A program made the translations under genes and the position numbers. The notes below the pieces were generated by a model that was not told the DNA's origin, did no database searches, and saw only the letters and a program-made list of their open reading frames with translations. From positions 62,001 through 126,000 of the forward strand of contig CAZXFT010000004.1 of NCBI GenBank assembly GCA_964640655.1: DNA of 64,000 nucleotides, written 5' to 3'. How positions within the stretch are numbered: the stretch's first letter is position 1; every line of letters starts with the position of its first letter. Below, piece by piece: positions 44,048-52,117 of this stretch. The DNA is from BJGO01 sp964640655. Its GTDB lineage: Bacteria; Bacteroidota; Bacteroidia; Chitinophagales; UBA10324.

Positions 44048-45952
44048 GTGTACAGTTCCCTGAGCCAATTCATCAGCCACCTCGAAAAAGAAAACGAACT
44101 CACCCGCATCAAAGAATACGTTAACCCTCACTTGCACATAACCGAAATTACCGACCGTGTCAGTAAACATAACGGCAAAGCCCTCCTGTTTGAAAACACA
44201 GGCACGGCCTTTCCGCTGCTCATCAATGCTTATGGTTCAGAGAAGCGCATTTGCATGGCGCTGGGGGTAAAGCACCTTAACGATATAGCTGCCCACATAG
44301 AAGCACTTATTAAAATGCTAATGAAGCCCAAGGACTCCATTCTGGATAAACTAAAAATGCTGCCGCAACTTGGTGCTATGGCCTCCTGGATGCCAAAGGT
44401 TATTGGTGGCCGTGGCGCTTGTCAGCAGGTTGTAATGACCAACCCCGACATCACCAAACTTCCAGTGATGACTTGCTGGCCTCACGACGGCGGCCCTTTT
44501 ATTACGCTACCCGTTATCAATACCCGCGACCCCAACACCGGCATTCGCAACGTGGGTATGTATCGCATGCAGGTGTTTGGTCCTACACTTACGGGTATGC
44601 ACTGGCACAAGCATAAAGTTTCGGCTAAGCATTTTAACGAATACAAAAAGCTCAACCTAAAGATGCCCGTTGCCGTGGTGCTTGGCGGCGATCCGGTTTA
44701 TACCTATGCTGCAACAGCGCCGCTGCCCGAGAATGTGGATGAGTATATGCTTGCCGGTTTTCTGCGCAAGAAAAATGTTCAGTTGGTAAAATGCCTCACG
44801 CAGGATATTCATGTGCCGGCCGATGCCGACTTTGTGATAGAAGGCTATGTCGATCCGGCAGAAGATTTTATTCTCGAAGGGCCTTTCGGTGACCACACAG
44901 GTTATTATTCCTTAGCCGATTATTATCCTAAGTTTCATATCACCTGCATCACGCACCGTAAGCATGCAGTATATCCAAGTACCATTGTGGGTATTCCACC
45001 TCAGGAAGATGCCTGGCTGGGCAAGGCTACGGAGCGCATCTTTCTTGCCCCCATCAAAATGACTATGGTGCCGGAAATTGTGGATATGGAATTGCCAATC
45101 GAAGGCGTTTTTCATAACCTTACTATAGTAAAAATTAAAAAAGAATATGCCGGCCATGCACAAAAGGTGATGAACGCTATGTGGGGTGCGGGGCAAATGA
45201 TGTTTAATAAAATTCTGGTGGTGGTAGATGAGCACGTCAATATTCAGGACTATAAAGCGGTGGCGCAAATCATTTCACAAAACACCGACCCGCAACAAGA
45301 CATTTATTTTTCGCAAGGTCCAATGGATGTTCTGGACCACAGTTGTTCCAAATTTGCTTTCGGCGGAAAAATGTGCATAGATGCCACAACCAAATTCGAT
45401 GAAGAGAAGCGCAGCAATAACATTCAACATCGGGTGGAAGAAATCAGCGATGAAGAATTAATAAATATCAGAAGTCAATTTTCAGAGATTACAGGCATCA
45501 ATGCTTCCTTATTGAAGATGGGAATCAGTGCGGTGATTATTACTGTAGATAAAAACCGCAAGGGACATATTAAAGAGTTGAATCAAAAATTGATGGAGCG
45601 CACCACACTGCGTGGTGTAAAGTTTATACTTTTCCTCGAAGGCAATGTGCACAGCAGCGATATAGCTGATGCTATATGGCGTGGTTCAAATAATTTGGAT
45701 GCAAAACGCGATGTATTGATTACAGCAGCCACCGGTAATAGCATTTCTAATGCCGCCTTCGACGGTACCCGTAAAACAAAAACATACGACGATTTTGAAC
45801 GCGACTGGCCAAATATTCTCGTGTCGGATATGGATACCATAGAATCTATTGATGCGCAATGGCACAAACTGGGTTTGGGTGAATTCATAGAATCGCCATC
45901 GCGCAAATATCAGGCTCAGGTATATGCAGGCGGCGCTGTGGTAAATGATTAA
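44048..45952 (+). CDS. UbiD family prFMN-dependent decarboxylase
   Basis: 634 residues. Family features are LSQFISHLEKENELTRI, GRGACQQVVMTNPDITKLPV, WPHDGGPFITLPVINTRDP, the RNVGMYRMQVFG segment, and EGPFGDHTGYYSLADYYPKFHIT with the catalytic acidic residues, then VGIPPQEDAWLGKATERIFL. UbiD enzymes use prenylated FMN to decarboxylate aromatic acids. In menaquinone-using Bacteroidota a relative is involved in quinone synthesis, possibly the late futalosine route, but the substrate here is uncertain. GTG 44048 gives the usual start. No ubiX was seen in the window. Confidence 0.85.
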   Translation: MYSSLSQFISHLEKENELTRIKEYVNPHLHITEITDRVSKHNGKALLFENTGTAFPLLINAYGSEKRICMALGVKHLNDIAAHIEALIKMLMKPKDSILDKLKMLPQLGAMASWMPKVIGGRGACQQVVMTNPDITKLPVMTCWPHDGGPFITLPVINTRDPNTGIRNVGMYRMQVFGPTLTGMHWHKHKVSAKHFNEYKKLNLKMPVAVVLGGDPVYTYAATAPLPENVDEYMLAGFLRKKNVQLVKCLTQDIHVPADADFVIEGYVDPAEDFILEGPFGDHTGYYSLADYYPKFHITCITHRKHAVYPSTIVGIPPQEDAWLGKATERIFLAPIKMTMVPEIVDMELPIEGVFHNLTIVKIKKEYAGHAQKVMNAMWGAGQMMFNKILVVVDEHVNIQDYKAVAQIISQNTDPQQDIYFSQGPMDVLDHSCSKFAFGGKMCIDATTKFDEEKRSNNIQHRVEEISDEELINIRSQFSEITGINASLLKMGISAVIITVDKNRKGHIKELNQKLMERTTLRGVKFILFLEGNVHSSDIADAIWRGSNNLDAKRDVLITAATGNSISNAAFDGTRKTKTYDDFERDWPNILVSDMDTIESIDAQWHKLGLGEFIESPSRKYQAQVYAGGAVVND

Positions 45953-46005
45953 CATTCGTAACTATTTGGTAACACAGTACCGCTGTCAACATAGGCCTGA
46001 GGGAG

Positions 46006-46013
46006 TATTTTTG
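46006..46013 (+). promoter_or_regulatory. -7 element of the two-component operon
   Basis: TATTTTTG, a perfect TAnnTTTG, ends 11 nt before ATG 46025. It argues against the alternative GTG at 46013, which overlaps it. Confidence 0.5.
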
Positions 46014-46024
46014 TGCCACGATAT

Positions 46025-46705
46025 ATGACACAAGAAAAATTCAAAATCCTCATTGCAGACGACGAACCGGATATACTTGAATTTTTATCTTACAACCTGA
46101 AGAAAGAAGGTTACGATGTAGTAACTGCTGAAGATGGTTTACAGGCTGTTAATAAGGCCAAAACTGAAAAACCTGATGTTATTATACTTGATATTATGAT
46201 GCCCAACTTAGACGGCATAGGAGCATGCGAGCATTTGCGCGGATTGAGTGAATTTAAAAATACCATTATTGTATTTCTGACAGCACTTGGCGACGAGCGC
46301 TCGGAGGTTAAAGGTTTTGATGCCGGAGCAGATGATTATATCATCAAACCTATCAAACCCAAGATTTTAACAAGCCGTATTAAAGCCTTGCTGCGCCGCC
46401 AACAAACCGAAGAGGCACCATACAAATTAACCGTTGGCGATTTTGTGATAGACCGCGAGCAGCATATTGTTTTCAAAGGCAACGTAATGCACAGCATACC
46501 ACGCAAAGAATTTGATTTACTGTTATTGCTGGCCTCCAAGCCGGGTAAAGTTTTTTTGCGCGAAGATATTCTCACTCGCGTTTGGGGCACCGATGTTATC
46601 GTTGGCGACCGCACCATAGACGTACATATCCGTAAGTTACGTCAGCGCTTTGGCGACGACTATATTCAAACCATCAAAGGGGTGGGGTACAAGTTTCAGA
46701 TATAA
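46025..46705 (+). CDS. OmpR/PhoB-family response regulator
   Basis: 226 residues from ATG 46025. The receiver has the acidic pair D12/D13, phospho-acceptor D56 (VIILDIMMPNLDG), FLTALGDE and K108 (DYIIKPIKP). The C-terminal winged-helix DNA-binding domain has DREQHIVFKGN, RKEFDLLLLLASKPGKVFLREDIL, and ends VDVHIRKLRQRFGDDYIQTIKGVGYKF. It is paired with the kinase gene 42 nt downstream. PhoB-like phosphate control is likely from sequence style but is not proven. The 4-residue longer form from GTG 46013 is rejected because that codon falls in the promoter. Confidence 0.9.
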   Translation: MTQEKFKILIADDEPDILEFLSYNLKKEGYDVVTAEDGLQAVNKAKTEKPDVIILDIMMPNLDGIGACEHLRGLSEFKNTIIVFLTALGDERSEVKGFDAGADDYIIKPIKPKILTSRIKALLRRQQTEEAPYKLTVGDFVIDREQHIVFKGNVMHSIPRKEFDLLLLLASKPGKVFLREDILTRVWGTDVIVGDRTIDVHIRKLRQRFGDDYIQTIKGVGYKFQI

Positions 46706-46747
46706 GCAGAGAGATGCTTATCAGTAGTATAACCTTAACTTAGCATC

Positions 46748-47761
46748 GTGAAAGAGCGGAGCGTTTTCAATTTATTATTATCGGGCAGTGTAACGGCGGC
46801 CATAATCATTACTACGCTCAGTGCCCTTGTGCTGCTGTCTCCGTGGTTTCTGTTGTTGATATTGCCAATTAGCGTTTTGATATTATGGATACTGAATAGA
46901 AATTTTATTCAGAAAAATATTGAGTCGCGTTTAGATTCTATCCATAACATCATTTACACTAAAGGCGATAAACCACAGATGTCTTCAAATCTCGACGAAA
47001 CGTTAATTCAAATCAAGAGCGATGTAAGCGAGTGGCGCAGTAATCAAAGTAACGAGTTGGAGAAGCTTCGCTTGTCAGATAAGTATAGAAAAGAGTTTGT
47101 GGCCAATGTTACACATGAGTTAAAGACACCCATTTTTGCCATTCAGGGTTATATACACAGCCTGCTGGATGGTGCCATTCACGATCATGAAGTGAATATG
47201 ATGTTTCTGGAAAAGGCAAGCAAGAATGTGGAGCGTATGGCTTCGCTCGTTGCCGACCTGGAAGTAATTACTCAGTTAGAAACAGGTGTGCTCAAATTTG
47301 AAATGGAAATTTTTGAACTGCAACCTTTGGTTGAAGAGGTGATTGATTCGCTGGAGTCAAAGGCTATGCAGAAACGTAGAGTTATTAAATTAGATTCGAC
47401 AGAGGAACCAACTTATGTGTATGCAGACAGAGAACGAATAAGGCAGGTGTTTACCAATCTGGTTGAGAACTCGGTGAAATACGGAAACGAAGGTGGCATC
47501 ACCACTGTTCATATTCAGCAGCAGGGTAAGTCAGCGATAATTGAAATTGAAGATGATGGTCCGGGTATTTATGCTGAGCATTTACCACGCTTATTTGAGC
47601 GTTTTTATCGTGTGGACAAAAGTCGCTCGCGCATTGCAGGTGGCACCGGTTTAGGGTTGAGTATAGTAAAGCATATTATTGAGGGTCATCACAAAACCAT
47701 TAATGTCAGAAGCAGAGTGGGTATAGGTACTGTATTTACATTTTCATTAGATGCCAAGTAG
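46748..47761 (+). CDS. PhoR-like sensor histidine kinase
   Basis: 337 residues. Two close transmembrane helices (about 8-31 and 32-50) leave almost no periplasmic loop. The DHp domain has FVANVTHELKTPIFAIQGY with H123. The HATPase domain shows FTNLVENSVKYGNEGG (N box), IEDDGPGIYAEHLPRLFERFYRVDKSR and GGTGLGLSIVKHIIEGH. The short sensor suggests that it senses through a membrane partner, as PhoR does with the Pst system. It starts at GTG 46748. Confidence 0.9.
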   Translation: MKERSVFNLLLSGSVTAAIIITTLSALVLLSPWFLLLILPISVLILWILNRNFIQKNIESRLDSIHNIIYTKGDKPQMSSNLDETLIQIKSDVSEWRSNQSNELEKLRLSDKYRKEFVANVTHELKTPIFAIQGYIHSLLDGAIHDHEVNMMFLEKASKNVERMASLVADLEVITQLETGVLKFEMEIFELQPLVEEVIDSLESKAMQKRRVIKLDSTEEPTYVYADRERIRQVFTNLVENSVKYGNEGGITTVHIQQQGKSAIIEIEDDGPGIYAEHLPRLFERFYRVDKSRSRIAGGTGLGLSIVKHIIEGHHKTINVRSRVGIGTVFTFSLDAK

Positions 47762-47812
47762 TGAAAAATATTATTGTGTCGCACACAAATAATCTTTCTC
47801 AATTGATGCATA

Positions 47813-48226
47813 CTACAAATGCTCTTCGACAAAAGCTTTGCAATACGCTTTAATTATATTTCTCACTATACGAAATTGTTCTCTGATTTCCTCTTCTGTT
47901 CCACTTGCTTTTGCGGGGTCAGGAAAATTGTGGTGAAACTTCTGTGCACGGCTTGGGAAGTAGGGACAGCGTTCTTTCGCATTATCGCACACCGTTATCA
48001 CAAAATCGAAGTCCACGTTTAGGTATTCATCAATATGATTTGAAGTGTGATGCGAAATATCTATTCCATCTTCCTGCATTGTTTCAACAGCGCGTGGGTT
48101 TACACCATGAGTTTCAACGCCTGCACTAAATATTTCAGCTATGTCTTTTGCAAAATGCCGGAGATAGGCTTCCGCAATCTGACTTCTGCAACTGTTTCCG
48201 GTGCATAGAACTAATACTTTTTTCAT
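47813..48226 (-). CDS. arsC: Arsenate reductase, thioredoxin-coupled ArsC family
   Basis: 137 residues of low-molecular-weight phosphatase fold. The P-loop CTGNSCRS contains nucleophile C8 and R14. C80 and C87 (CDNAKERCP) match the redox pair of S. aureus-type ArsC, so it should be recycled by thioredoxin. NFPDPAKASG holds the general-acid Asp. It reduces arsenate to arsenite. It is last in an arsR-arsM-methyltransferase-arsC run and overlaps the gene before it by 4 nt. Confidence 0.9.
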   Translation of the reverse strand: MKKVLVLCTGNSCRSQIAEAYLRHFAKDIAEIFSAGVETHGVNPRAVETMQEDGIDISHHTSNHIDEYLNVDFDFVITVCDNAKERCPYFPSRAQKFHHNFPDPAKASGTEEEIREQFRIVRNIIKAYCKAFVEEHL

Positions 48227-48852
48227 GTCAGACTAGCCTTTCGGAAACTACAAAATACGAAATTTTGTATAGTGTTGAATGGTGTTAGATGATCTAAGGT
48301 GATACATTTTATCTTCTCGAAATAATTTTTCAGGATATTACTCATGCTGTCTTCCGTATATTGTTTAATCTCTATACCGCTACATTTCTTAGGGCCATTC
48401 TCAGAAAAAGTACCAATGATTAGTTTGCCAGATTCCTTAAGACCTTTGTTTGCAGCATTCAGATAGTTTAATATTTCAGCATCGTCAGTAAGAAAATGAA
48501 ATGCTGCACGATCGTGCCACAGGTCGTATTGTTCTGTAGGTTGGAATGTTGTAATATCGGTATTAATCCACTTTACAATTTTTGCTTTATCACCGAGTCT
48601 TAGTTTAGCTCTGTCAATCGCAGCCTGCGAAATGTCAAGTACCGTTATATCAAGATAGCCTTCATTCAGTAAATGATCTACCAATAGGCTGTCGCCTCCG
48701 CCAATGTCTATGATTTTTGCTTGATGAGGTAATTGAAAAATCTTTACAAATTCAAGTGAAGTTATTGGTGTTGGTTGATACCAACTAACTTCATTCAATT
48801 GCTTGGTGAGATAAATGTACTCCCAATGTTTCTTTCTGTCAAATGTTGCCAT
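48223..48852 (-). CDS. Class I SAM methyltransferase in arsenic operon
   Basis: 209 residues from ATG 48852; the 18 residues added by a start at 48906 do not look like the family. The start HWEYIYLTKQLNEVSWYQPTPITSLEF and motif I KIIDIGGGDSLLVD, then WHDRAAFHFLTDD and IGTFSENGPKKCSGIEIKQY, belong to a widespread family with no agreed substrate (TehB/thiopurine-like in general fold). Its coupling to arsC by a 4-nt overlap suggests a role in metalloid or thiol detoxification, but this is inference. Confidence 0.78.
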   Translation of the reverse strand: MATFDRKKHWEYIYLTKQLNEVSWYQPTPITSLEFVKIFQLPHQAKIIDIGGGDSLLVDHLLNEGYLDITVLDISQAAIDRAKLRLGDKAKIVKWINTDITTFQPTEQYDLWHDRAAFHFLTDDAEILNYLNAANKGLKESGKLIIGTFSENGPKKCSGIEIKQYTEDSMSNILKNYFEKIKCITLDHLTPFNTIQNFVFCSFRKASLT

Positions 48853-48926
48853 GTTATACGAATAGCCAAATGATGTTGATGATGCAAAATTTAGGATCAA
48901 AACCAAAAATGAGTTGAAGCACGATA

Positions 48927-48957
48927 ACAGAAAGTGTGATGATGATGTACTTTCTGT
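48927..48957. repeat. 9-bp-stem hairpin in the arsM-methyltransferase gap
   Basis: ACAGAAAGT (48927-48935) and ACTTTCTGT (48949-48957) are perfect arms around a 13-nt loop. On the plus strand a T-run follows (terminator-like), but no plus-strand gene precedes it. On the minus strand there is no T-run. Confidence 0.55.
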
Positions 48958-48974
48958 ATTTTTTTAAAAAGGTT

Positions 48975-49814
48975 TTAATTGCAACACGTTGTTCCACAGC
49001 CACAGTCTTTAGATTTTTCGGCATATACGGTAATACTGAATATTCCTGTATTGCCTGTTTTAAATTGATGCAGTTCTTCTTCGTTCAGATAGTTTTTTAA
49101 AATGTCATCAGGTATCATGATGACCTTATGCTTTTGTATGCTGATGTTTGAAAAGCCCGCTTGTTGTATATATTGTATATAATCATCTTTTTGTATGGCA
49201 CCTGACACACAGCCGGCATACATCTCTGCAGCGTTTCGAAGTGTTTCAGGTAGCTCACCTTTTAGTACTACATCCGATATGCTAAAGTGACCACCTTGTT
49301 TCAATACGCGAAATATTTCGCTGAATACTTTCTTCTTATCCGGCACCAGATTCAGTACGCAATTGCTCACCACCACATCAGCCATATTTGCTGATACCGG
49401 TATGGCTTCTATATCACCCTGTCGGAATTCAACATTGCTATAACCCAATTTCTGTGCATTTTCTTTGGCTTTGTCAATCATAGCAGGAGTAAAATCTATT
49501 CCTATCACACGGCCATCTTCGCCGGTTTCGTTGCGCGCCACAAAACAATCGTTGCCGGCACCGCTGCCCAAATCAATCACTGTATCACCTTTTCTGATAC
49601 CTGCAAATTGTGTTGGTAGTCCACAACCCAGACCTAAGTCTGCATCAGGGTTATAGCCTTGAAGTGTGCTGTAGTCGTCAGTCATAATGTTATATACTTC
49701 TGTGGAGCATCCACCCGCGCCGCAGCACGAAGACTGATTACTTGCCTTATCCTGTAAAGCTATTTCACTGTACTTCTGTTTTACCAGTTCTTTGATTTGT
49801 TCCGGTGTTTCCAT
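48975..49814 (-). CDS. arsM: Arsenite S-adenosylmethyltransferase
   Basis: 279 residues. Motif I is VIDLGSGAGNDCFVARNETG. Conserved cysteines occur in SSCCGAGGCS (near 30), SNCVLNLVPDK and MYAGCVSGAIQ, the set used by ArsM to bind As(III). There is also a cysteine-rich tail (CGCGTTCC). It methylates arsenite using SAM. It follows arsR by 19 nt. Confidence 0.93.
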   Translation of the reverse strand: METPEQIKELVKQKYSEIALQDKASNQSSCCGAGGCSTEVYNIMTDDYSTLQGYNPDADLGLGCGLPTQFAGIRKGDTVIDLGSGAGNDCFVARNETGEDGRVIGIDFTPAMIDKAKENAQKLGYSNVEFRQGDIEAIPVSANMADVVVSNCVLNLVPDKKKVFSEIFRVLKQGGHFSISDVVLKGELPETLRNAAEMYAGCVSGAIQKDDYIQYIQQAGFSNISIQKHKVIMIPDDILKNYLNEEELHQFKTGNTGIFSITVYAEKSKDCGCGTTCCN

Positions 49815-49833
49815 GATATTTTTGATTTAGTGA

Positions 49834-50166
49834 TTAACAACAATTGTTTTTCTTTTTAGTGAGTTTGGTGGTGATGGAAGTGAAATAGGATTGCAGTCTT
49901 TCTATAGCCTTCTCGTCTATGCAATAACAAATAGCTGTGCCTTCCACTTCACCTTTTATCAGACCGGCGTTTTTTAATTCTTTCAAGTGCTGCGATACAG
50001 TTGGCTGTGCCAATGGAAGTTCATTCACGATGTCGCTGCATATGCAATTGTCAGCTTTGAGGAGATACTCCATTATGGCAACTCGGGCAGGGTGACCAAA
50101 GGCCTTGGTTAATATAGCGATGGTGTTTTGTTTATCGGTGAAATGATCTGTTTTGGTTGCTCCCAT
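49834..50166 (-). CDS. arsR: ArsR/SmtB-family repressor
   Basis: 110 residues. The winged helix has LTKAFGHPARVAIMEYLL and the recognition region LPLAQPTVSQHLKELKNAGLIKG. C41 and C43 (NCICSD), plus a C-terminal NNCC, are candidate arsenite ligands. It starts at ATG 50166, and the promoter upstream is overlaid by two palindromes, fitting autorepression of the ars operon. Confidence 0.92.
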   Translation of the reverse strand: MGATKTDHFTDKQNTIAILTKAFGHPARVAIMEYLLKADNCICSDIVNELPLAQPTVSQHLKELKNAGLIKGEVEGTAICYCIDEKAIERLQSYFTSITTKLTKKKNNCC

Positions 50167-50182
50167 GAGGTGTTTCTAAATA

Positions 50183-50221
50183 AATATTGCAATATTACGA
50201 TAAAGATATTCGAATAAACAA
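50183..50221 (-). promoter_or_regulatory. ars operon promoter with two ArsR-operator candidates
   Basis: On the minus strand -33 TTG (50219-50221) and -7 TAATATTG (50190-50197, one mismatch to TAnnTTTG) have a 21-bp spacer. A 10-bp palindrome TATTCGAATA (50207-50216) lies in the spacer and a 14-bp palindrome AATATTGCAATATT (50183-50196) covers the -7 element. Confidence 0.65.
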
Positions 50222-50270
50222 GCATCGTGAAAAAATTACTGTTATTCATTCACTTTACGGAAGTCTGGTA

Positions 50271-50807
50271 TCAGATGGTCTTGTGATAGAGGAGATTTAC
50301 CACACCGGTATCAAATGATTTGGCTTCAGTCAGTTTCCAGTTACTTTCTTCAGGATACGATGCAAACAAGGGTAATCCGTCGCTGATGATTTTTGGAATA
50401 ACACTGATGATCATTTCATCAATAAGTGCGTGTTTCAGAAATGAGGTTATTAACTGACCTCCGCCTACCAGCCAAATATCTTTACCCGGTTTAGAAAGCA
50501 TTTCTGCCAAAGCATCATGAATATAGATTTGTATTATCTGCGTGTCGGGGCTTTTAATTTTGAATTGTTTATTGTTACTGACAATGTAGGTCTGCATTCC
50601 TGAATAAGGCCACTCCATATCATAATTGATGACCTCATCGTAAGTTTTTCGTCCCATAATTATAGTGTCAATTCTATTCAGTAAGTCATTATAACCATAG
50701 TCACCCGATTGTGGGTTGGGTATAGATGTCAGCCAGTCGAGTTTACCGTCTTTGCGGGCTATAAACCCATTCAGGGTTGTTGCTATATAGAGGATTACTT
50801 TACGCAC
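50271..50807 (-). CDS. Dihydrofolate reductase-fold (RibD C-terminal) protein
   Basis: 178 residues. YIATTLNGFIARKDGKLDWL, TIIMGRKTYDEV, YIVSNN and KDIWLVGGGQLITSFL are typical of the RibD_C/DHFR-like reductase family (YyaP/YwjB type). It binds NADPH; the substrate is unknown and it is probably not the main folate DHFR. It starts at GTG 50807; the nearby ATG is out of frame. Confidence 0.82.
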   Translation of the reverse strand: MRKVILYIATTLNGFIARKDGKLDWLTSIPNPQSGDYGYNDLLNRIDTIIMGRKTYDEVINYDMEWPYSGMQTYIVSNNKQFKIKSPDTQIIQIYIHDALAEMLSKPGKDIWLVGGGQLITSFLKHALIDEMIISVIPKIISDGLPLFASYPEESNWKLTEAKSFDTGVVNLLYHKTI

Positions 50808-50883
50808 ATGTTCTTTCAGTATTACGGTTTAAGTGTGACACAAAGTTTATTAAACATAAATATTTAATACATTCACATGCGAA

Positions 50884-51255
50884 ATGAAAACAAGATTGCT
50901 GCATTTATTACTTTTTGTCACTTCACTATTAGGTTATATGGAATGGGGAATAGACAATCATTCTTTTTTGTTTCAGGCAGAAGTGGAGTTATTATCAAAA
51001 TTATTTACTGATCCTTTGTCAGTGATTCATCCATTCACAATTATTCCATTATTTGGACAAGCACTTTTGATAGTCAATATAGTTCGGGCAAAACCTGTCA
51101 AGTGGATTTCCTACACTGCAATATCTTGTATAGGCTTACTGTTTCTGATGCTGATATTCATTGGGCTATGGGGCATGAATATTAAAATGACATTAGCCTC
51201 ATTGCCTTTCATACTGATCAGTATTTATACAATAGTTGTTATTCGTAAACAATAA
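50884..51255 (+). CDS. Small integral membrane protein
   Basis: 123 residues with about four hydrophobic segments (near 4-20, 48-66, 73-92 and 98-118). A WGIDNHSFLFQAEVELL loop follows the first segment. Not recognised; no family motif seen. ATG 50884. It is divergent from the DHFR-like gene and convergent with the rhodanese-thioredoxin gene. Confidence 0.6.
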   Translation: MKTRLLHLLLFVTSLLGYMEWGIDNHSFLFQAEVELLSKLFTDPLSVIHPFTIIPLFGQALLIVNIVRAKPVKWISYTAISCIGLLFLMLIFIGLWGMNIKMTLASLPFILISIYTIVVIRKQ

Positions 51256-51279
51256 TTGTATTGCAAAAACGCCGTAGGC

Positions 51280-51996
51280 TTATTGTTGAACCTGTTTCAA
51301 CAGTTCTTCTTTGGTAACATAACCAACGTTGCTCCAGATCATTTTCGAGTTCTTAAAAATCTGAAGGGTGGGCAAGGCTTCTATACCCAGCTGCAGAGTT
51401 AAGTTCTGGTTATCATCGGCATTGATACGTACAACAGTGACCTTATCCTTCATTGTGCTTTCAATTTCATCTAGGTATGGCTTCATTTTTTTACAAGGTG
51501 CACACCAATCGGCATAGAAATCAATCAGTAGTACTTTATCGGTTTTCTTCAATGCTTCATATTGTTCTTTACTCATGCCGCTTGAAGTTGTAAATATATC
51601 TTTGGTTTCAGGAAGATTAGCGCTGCGCCATTTCATCATACCGCCTTGCAGTTCATATATTTCTTTGAAACCGTCAGCAAGCATATGTGAAGCAGCAGAG
51701 GAGCTTCTGCCACCGCTGAGGCAATAGATAAATACCGGTTTGTTTTTATCGAGTTTAGATATATCGTTTATAAAATCGTTACCATTCCAGTTGATGTTTT
51801 TTGCACCGGGAATATGTCCGCCGGCATATTCTTCAGGGCTACGTACATCTATGATAGACGCACCGGATAGTTCTTTGATTTTGGAAGAAAAGTCAGTGGC
51901 GCTGAGGGTAGTCTTGCCCGATTGGGTTTGACCATTGCTACAACTGCTTAATAGAATAACAGAAATTGAAAGTAGGGAGATGAAAAATTTGTTCAT
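51280..51996 (-). CDS. Rhodanese-thioredoxin fusion lipoprotein
   Basis: 238 residues from ATG 51996; the 12 residues before it are rejected because a clean lipoprotein signal follows the ATG (MNKFFISLLSISVILLSSC). The rhodanese domain (about 35-120) has IIDVRSPEEYAGGHIPGA and the active loop CLSGGRSSSA. The thioredoxin domain (about 135-235) has IDFYADWCAPCKKMKPYL. Tethered in the periplasm or outer membrane, it could handle sulfane sulfur or disulfides. Both active cysteine sites are intact. Confidence 0.88.
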   Translation of the reverse strand: MNKFFISLLSISVILLSSCSNGQTQSGKTTLSATDFSSKIKELSGASIIDVRSPEEYAGGHIPGAKNINWNGNDFINDISKLDKNKPVFIYCLSGGRSSSAASHMLADGFKEIYELQGGMMKWRSANLPETKDIFTTSSGMSKEQYEALKKTDKVLLIDFYADWCAPCKKMKPYLDEIESTMKDKVTVVRINADDNQNLTLQLGIEALPTLQIFKNSKMIWSNVGYVTKEELLKQVQQ

Positions 51997-52029
51997 AGTT
52001 ATGTATATCACTAAAAAAAATGACAAATA

Positions 52030-52037
52030 CAAATGTA
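52030..52037 (-). promoter_or_regulatory. -7 element of the rhodanese-thioredoxin gene
   Basis: On the minus strand TACATTTG, a perfect TAnnTTTG, lies 33 nt before ATG 51996. No -33 TTG at the usual spacing. Confidence 0.4.
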
Positions 52038-52117
52038 TTGAGTAATAGTGAATGCCTTGTGACTTTTATTACAATGAAAGCAATGGGTTGCATTTCTATT
52101 CGTGGTTCATAATCATA

